This document shows positions 24,594-26,034 of a stretch of DNA of 26,034 bases, in pieces (positions within the stretch are counted from its first letter, which is position 1; each line of letters starts with the position of its first letter). The stretch covers positions 1-26,034 of the forward strand of contig JAVCCG010000127.1 of assembly GCA_030765605.1 (NCBI GenBank), given 5' to 3'. The notes beneath the pieces were generated by a model, which was not told the DNA's origin, ran no database searches, and saw only the letters and a list, made by a program, of their open reading frames with translations. Position numbers and translations under genes: made by a program. Origin of the DNA: Candidatus Alcyoniella australis. Its GTDB lineage: Bacteria; Lernaellota; Lernaellaia; JAVCCG01; Alcyoniellaceae.

Positions 24594-26034
24594 ATGGAGC
24601 ACGGTCGATTCATGGAGCAATCGGACGAGATCGCGGCCCGCTGGATCGAGCGGATGCGCGAGCTGCCGAGCCTCTCCCAGGGCGAGTCCGCGTCCGACCA
24701 GGCGCAGCTGCAGTGGATCGAACCATTTGTGCAGATGCTCGCCGATCACCTGATCGGCAGCCGCAACGGGATGATCTTCGTCTACCTTGAAACGCTGATT
24801 AAGCGCGGCCCGTTCGTACGCTCGCCGATCAACGAGATCGTGGGCAGCTTGGTCGAGTTGGGCCGCATCATCGGCGACCTAGCAGCGCAAATCGAGCCTG
24901 AAACAACAGCGCGGCGCGAACTGCGCAGCCTGGTGCAAGGCGCTCTGACCGATTGCGCCCTGCGGGCCTGCAGCTACTATGACGAGCGGATCAGCTCCCA
25001 ACGCGAACGCACCGAGGAGCTGATCGAAGAGGCGAACCTGATCCAGCTTTACCTCGACGAACGCGGACGGATCGTGCGCCTCAACCGCCGTGGAGCCGAG
25101 ATCCTGCAGATCGATCCCAGCGACGTTCTGCACAAGAGCCTGGGCCAGTTCATCCTGCCCGAGCGGCTGGACAGGTTCACCGAGCTGATGGGATATCTGA
25201 TGCAGGGTCTGCCCCAGGTCGTCGAGCTTGCGGTGACCTTCGGCGGAGTGCGGCGCGAGCTGTCGATGACGATCCATCCGCTGTTCGACGGCGGCAAGGT
25301 CGTGGGCGCGCGCGGCATCGCCACGGACATCACCGACTCCAAGGCATTGCAGGCCAAGTTAAAGCGCTCGGAAGAGAAGTATCGCAAGCTGCTCGAGAAC
25401 GCCAACGACGCGATCATCCTCACCGATCTCAAAGAGGGCGCGATCGTCGACGTCAACCTGCGAGCCTGTGAGTTTTTCGGCGCGATCAAGGAGCAGCTGC
25501 TGGGGCGCACGATCATGGAGCTGTTCGTCCAAGAGGACGAGAGCAAGGTGATCGACCTACTGCAGACCACGATTTTCGAGGGCTCGTCGAACATCGACAA
25601 CCTGCAGATCCGGCGGCGCTCGGGGGGCGTGATCTACGTCGAGACCAGCTCGAACGTGATCGAGTACGGCGAGGTGCGGGTAATCCAGTCGATCCTGCGC
25701 GACATCTCCGAACGTAAGAAGCTCGAGCAGAAGGTCACCGAGCGAACGCGCGAGCTCAAGCGCGCCTACACCGAACTGCAGCGTTTTCAGGAGGACCTGG
25801 TGCAGTCCGAGCGCGCGGCCTCCCTGGGCGATCTGGCGGCACGGCTTTCCTCGCAACTCAGCGAGCCGCTTAAAGAGGCCCAGGAGGACATCGAGCGGCT
25901 GGTGAATGAGCTGGGCGTCCAGGGCGTGGGCCGCGAGGAGTTGCGCGGCCGGATGGTGTTGATCCGTCATTCGCTGAACCAGGCGCGAACCGTACTGCAC
26001 GACCTGCTGGACATCCCGGTCAAACACGAGGAGC
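24594..26034 (+). CDS. Two-PAS sensor with histidine-less HisKA-like helix, incomplete
   Basis: The gene begins at ATG 24594 with GGAG at 24585-24588, 5 nt upstream, and is open to the window end (480 complete codons). Residues ~1-140 are helical, with the look of the globin-like N-terminal domains of RsbR-type sensors. A first PAS domain spans about 147-250, a second about 257-378 (Tyr-Arg-Lys-Leu-Leu-Glu-Asn-Ala-Asn-Asp-Ala-Ile), then a coiled coil with Thr-Glu-Arg-Thr-Arg-Glu-Leu and a HisKA-like segment from about 400. Where kinases have Ala-His-Glu-Ile-Asn-Asn-Pro-Leu this protein has Ser-Ser-Gln-Leu-Ser-Glu-Pro-Leu, so the phospho-acceptor His is Ser420. No transmembrane segment is present; sensing is cytoplasmic. 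Whether an ATPase domain follows cannot be seen. Confidence 0.85.
   Translation, partial: MEHGRFMEQSDEIAARWIERMRELPSLSQGESASDQAQLQWIEPFVQMLADHLIGSRNGMIFVYLETLIKRGPFVRSPINEIVGSLVELGRIIGDLAAQIEPETTARRELRSLVQGALTDCALRACSYYDERISSQRERTEELIEEANLIQLYLDERGRIVRLNRRGAEILQIDPSDVLHKSLGQFILPERLDRFTELMGYLMQGLPQVVELAVTFGGVRRELSMTIHPLFDGGKVVGARGIATDITDSKALQAKLKRSEEKYRKLLENANDAIILTDLKEGAIVDVNLRACEFFGAIKEQLLGRTIMELFVQEDESKVIDLLQTTIFEGSSNIDNLQIRRRSGGVIYVETSSNVIEYGEVRVIQSILRDISERKKLEQKVTERTRELKRAYTELQRFQEDLVQSERAASLGDLAARLSSQLSEPLKEAQEDIERLVNELGVQGVGREELRGRMVLIRHSLNQARTVLHDLLDIPVKHEE

Overview
The window is GC-rich bacterial DNA from a Gram-negative organism. It encodes lipoproteins with Asp-rich linkers, secreted kelch and beta-helix proteins, a receiver/DUF4388/TPR protein, a MoxR-DUF58-VWA operon and a periplasmic S41 protease. 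This mix, and especially the poly-Asp linkers followed by terminal cysteines, suggests a deltaproteobacterial-grade lineage (Myxococcota, Desulfobacterota or a nearby candidate phylum). That placement is inference; no rRNA or tRNA gene was recognised.

Layout. 1-106: start of a poly-Asp lipoprotein (minus strand, cut by the window edge). 407-1732: the conserved GTPase gene der. 1886-5877: a surface-protein block in which two related six-blade kelch/TIG proteins with acidic Cys-ended tails face each other around a small lipoprotein gene; a 180-bp imperfect palindrome (MITE-like) sits just upstream of the lipoprotein's ribosome binding site. 5929-8620: a minus-strand pair, a receiver-DUF4388-TPR protein followed by a secreted beta-helix protein. 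8841-11328: a markedly AT-richer two-gene island with its own good promoter, encoding a signal-less trypsin-like peptidase with an N-terminal domain of the Nal1-like type and a large secreted protein of unknown family. 11639-13417: an asparagine-synthase-like protein without the glutaminase cysteine. 13423-23136: a long minus-strand operon (membrane protein, DUF58, BatA/VWA, double-VWA, MoxR ATPase, CtpA-type protease), tightly spaced with 4- and 8-nt overlaps. 23361-24476: a multi-spanning membrane protein resembling DUF422/CruF carotenoid proteins. 24594-end: a two-PAS sensor whose HisKA-like helix lacks the phospho-accepting histidine (incomplete).

The strongest candidates for something undescribed are the AT-rich peptidase/secreted-protein pair, the poly-Asp plus terminal-Cys tail shared by the kelch paralogues, and a dispersed GCCYGGATT motif that forms the ends of the 180-bp palindrome and also provides the stop codon of two unrelated genes. 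Several signalling or enzyme proteins here have lost canonical catalytic residues (kinase His, receiver acidic pair, amidotransferase Cys).
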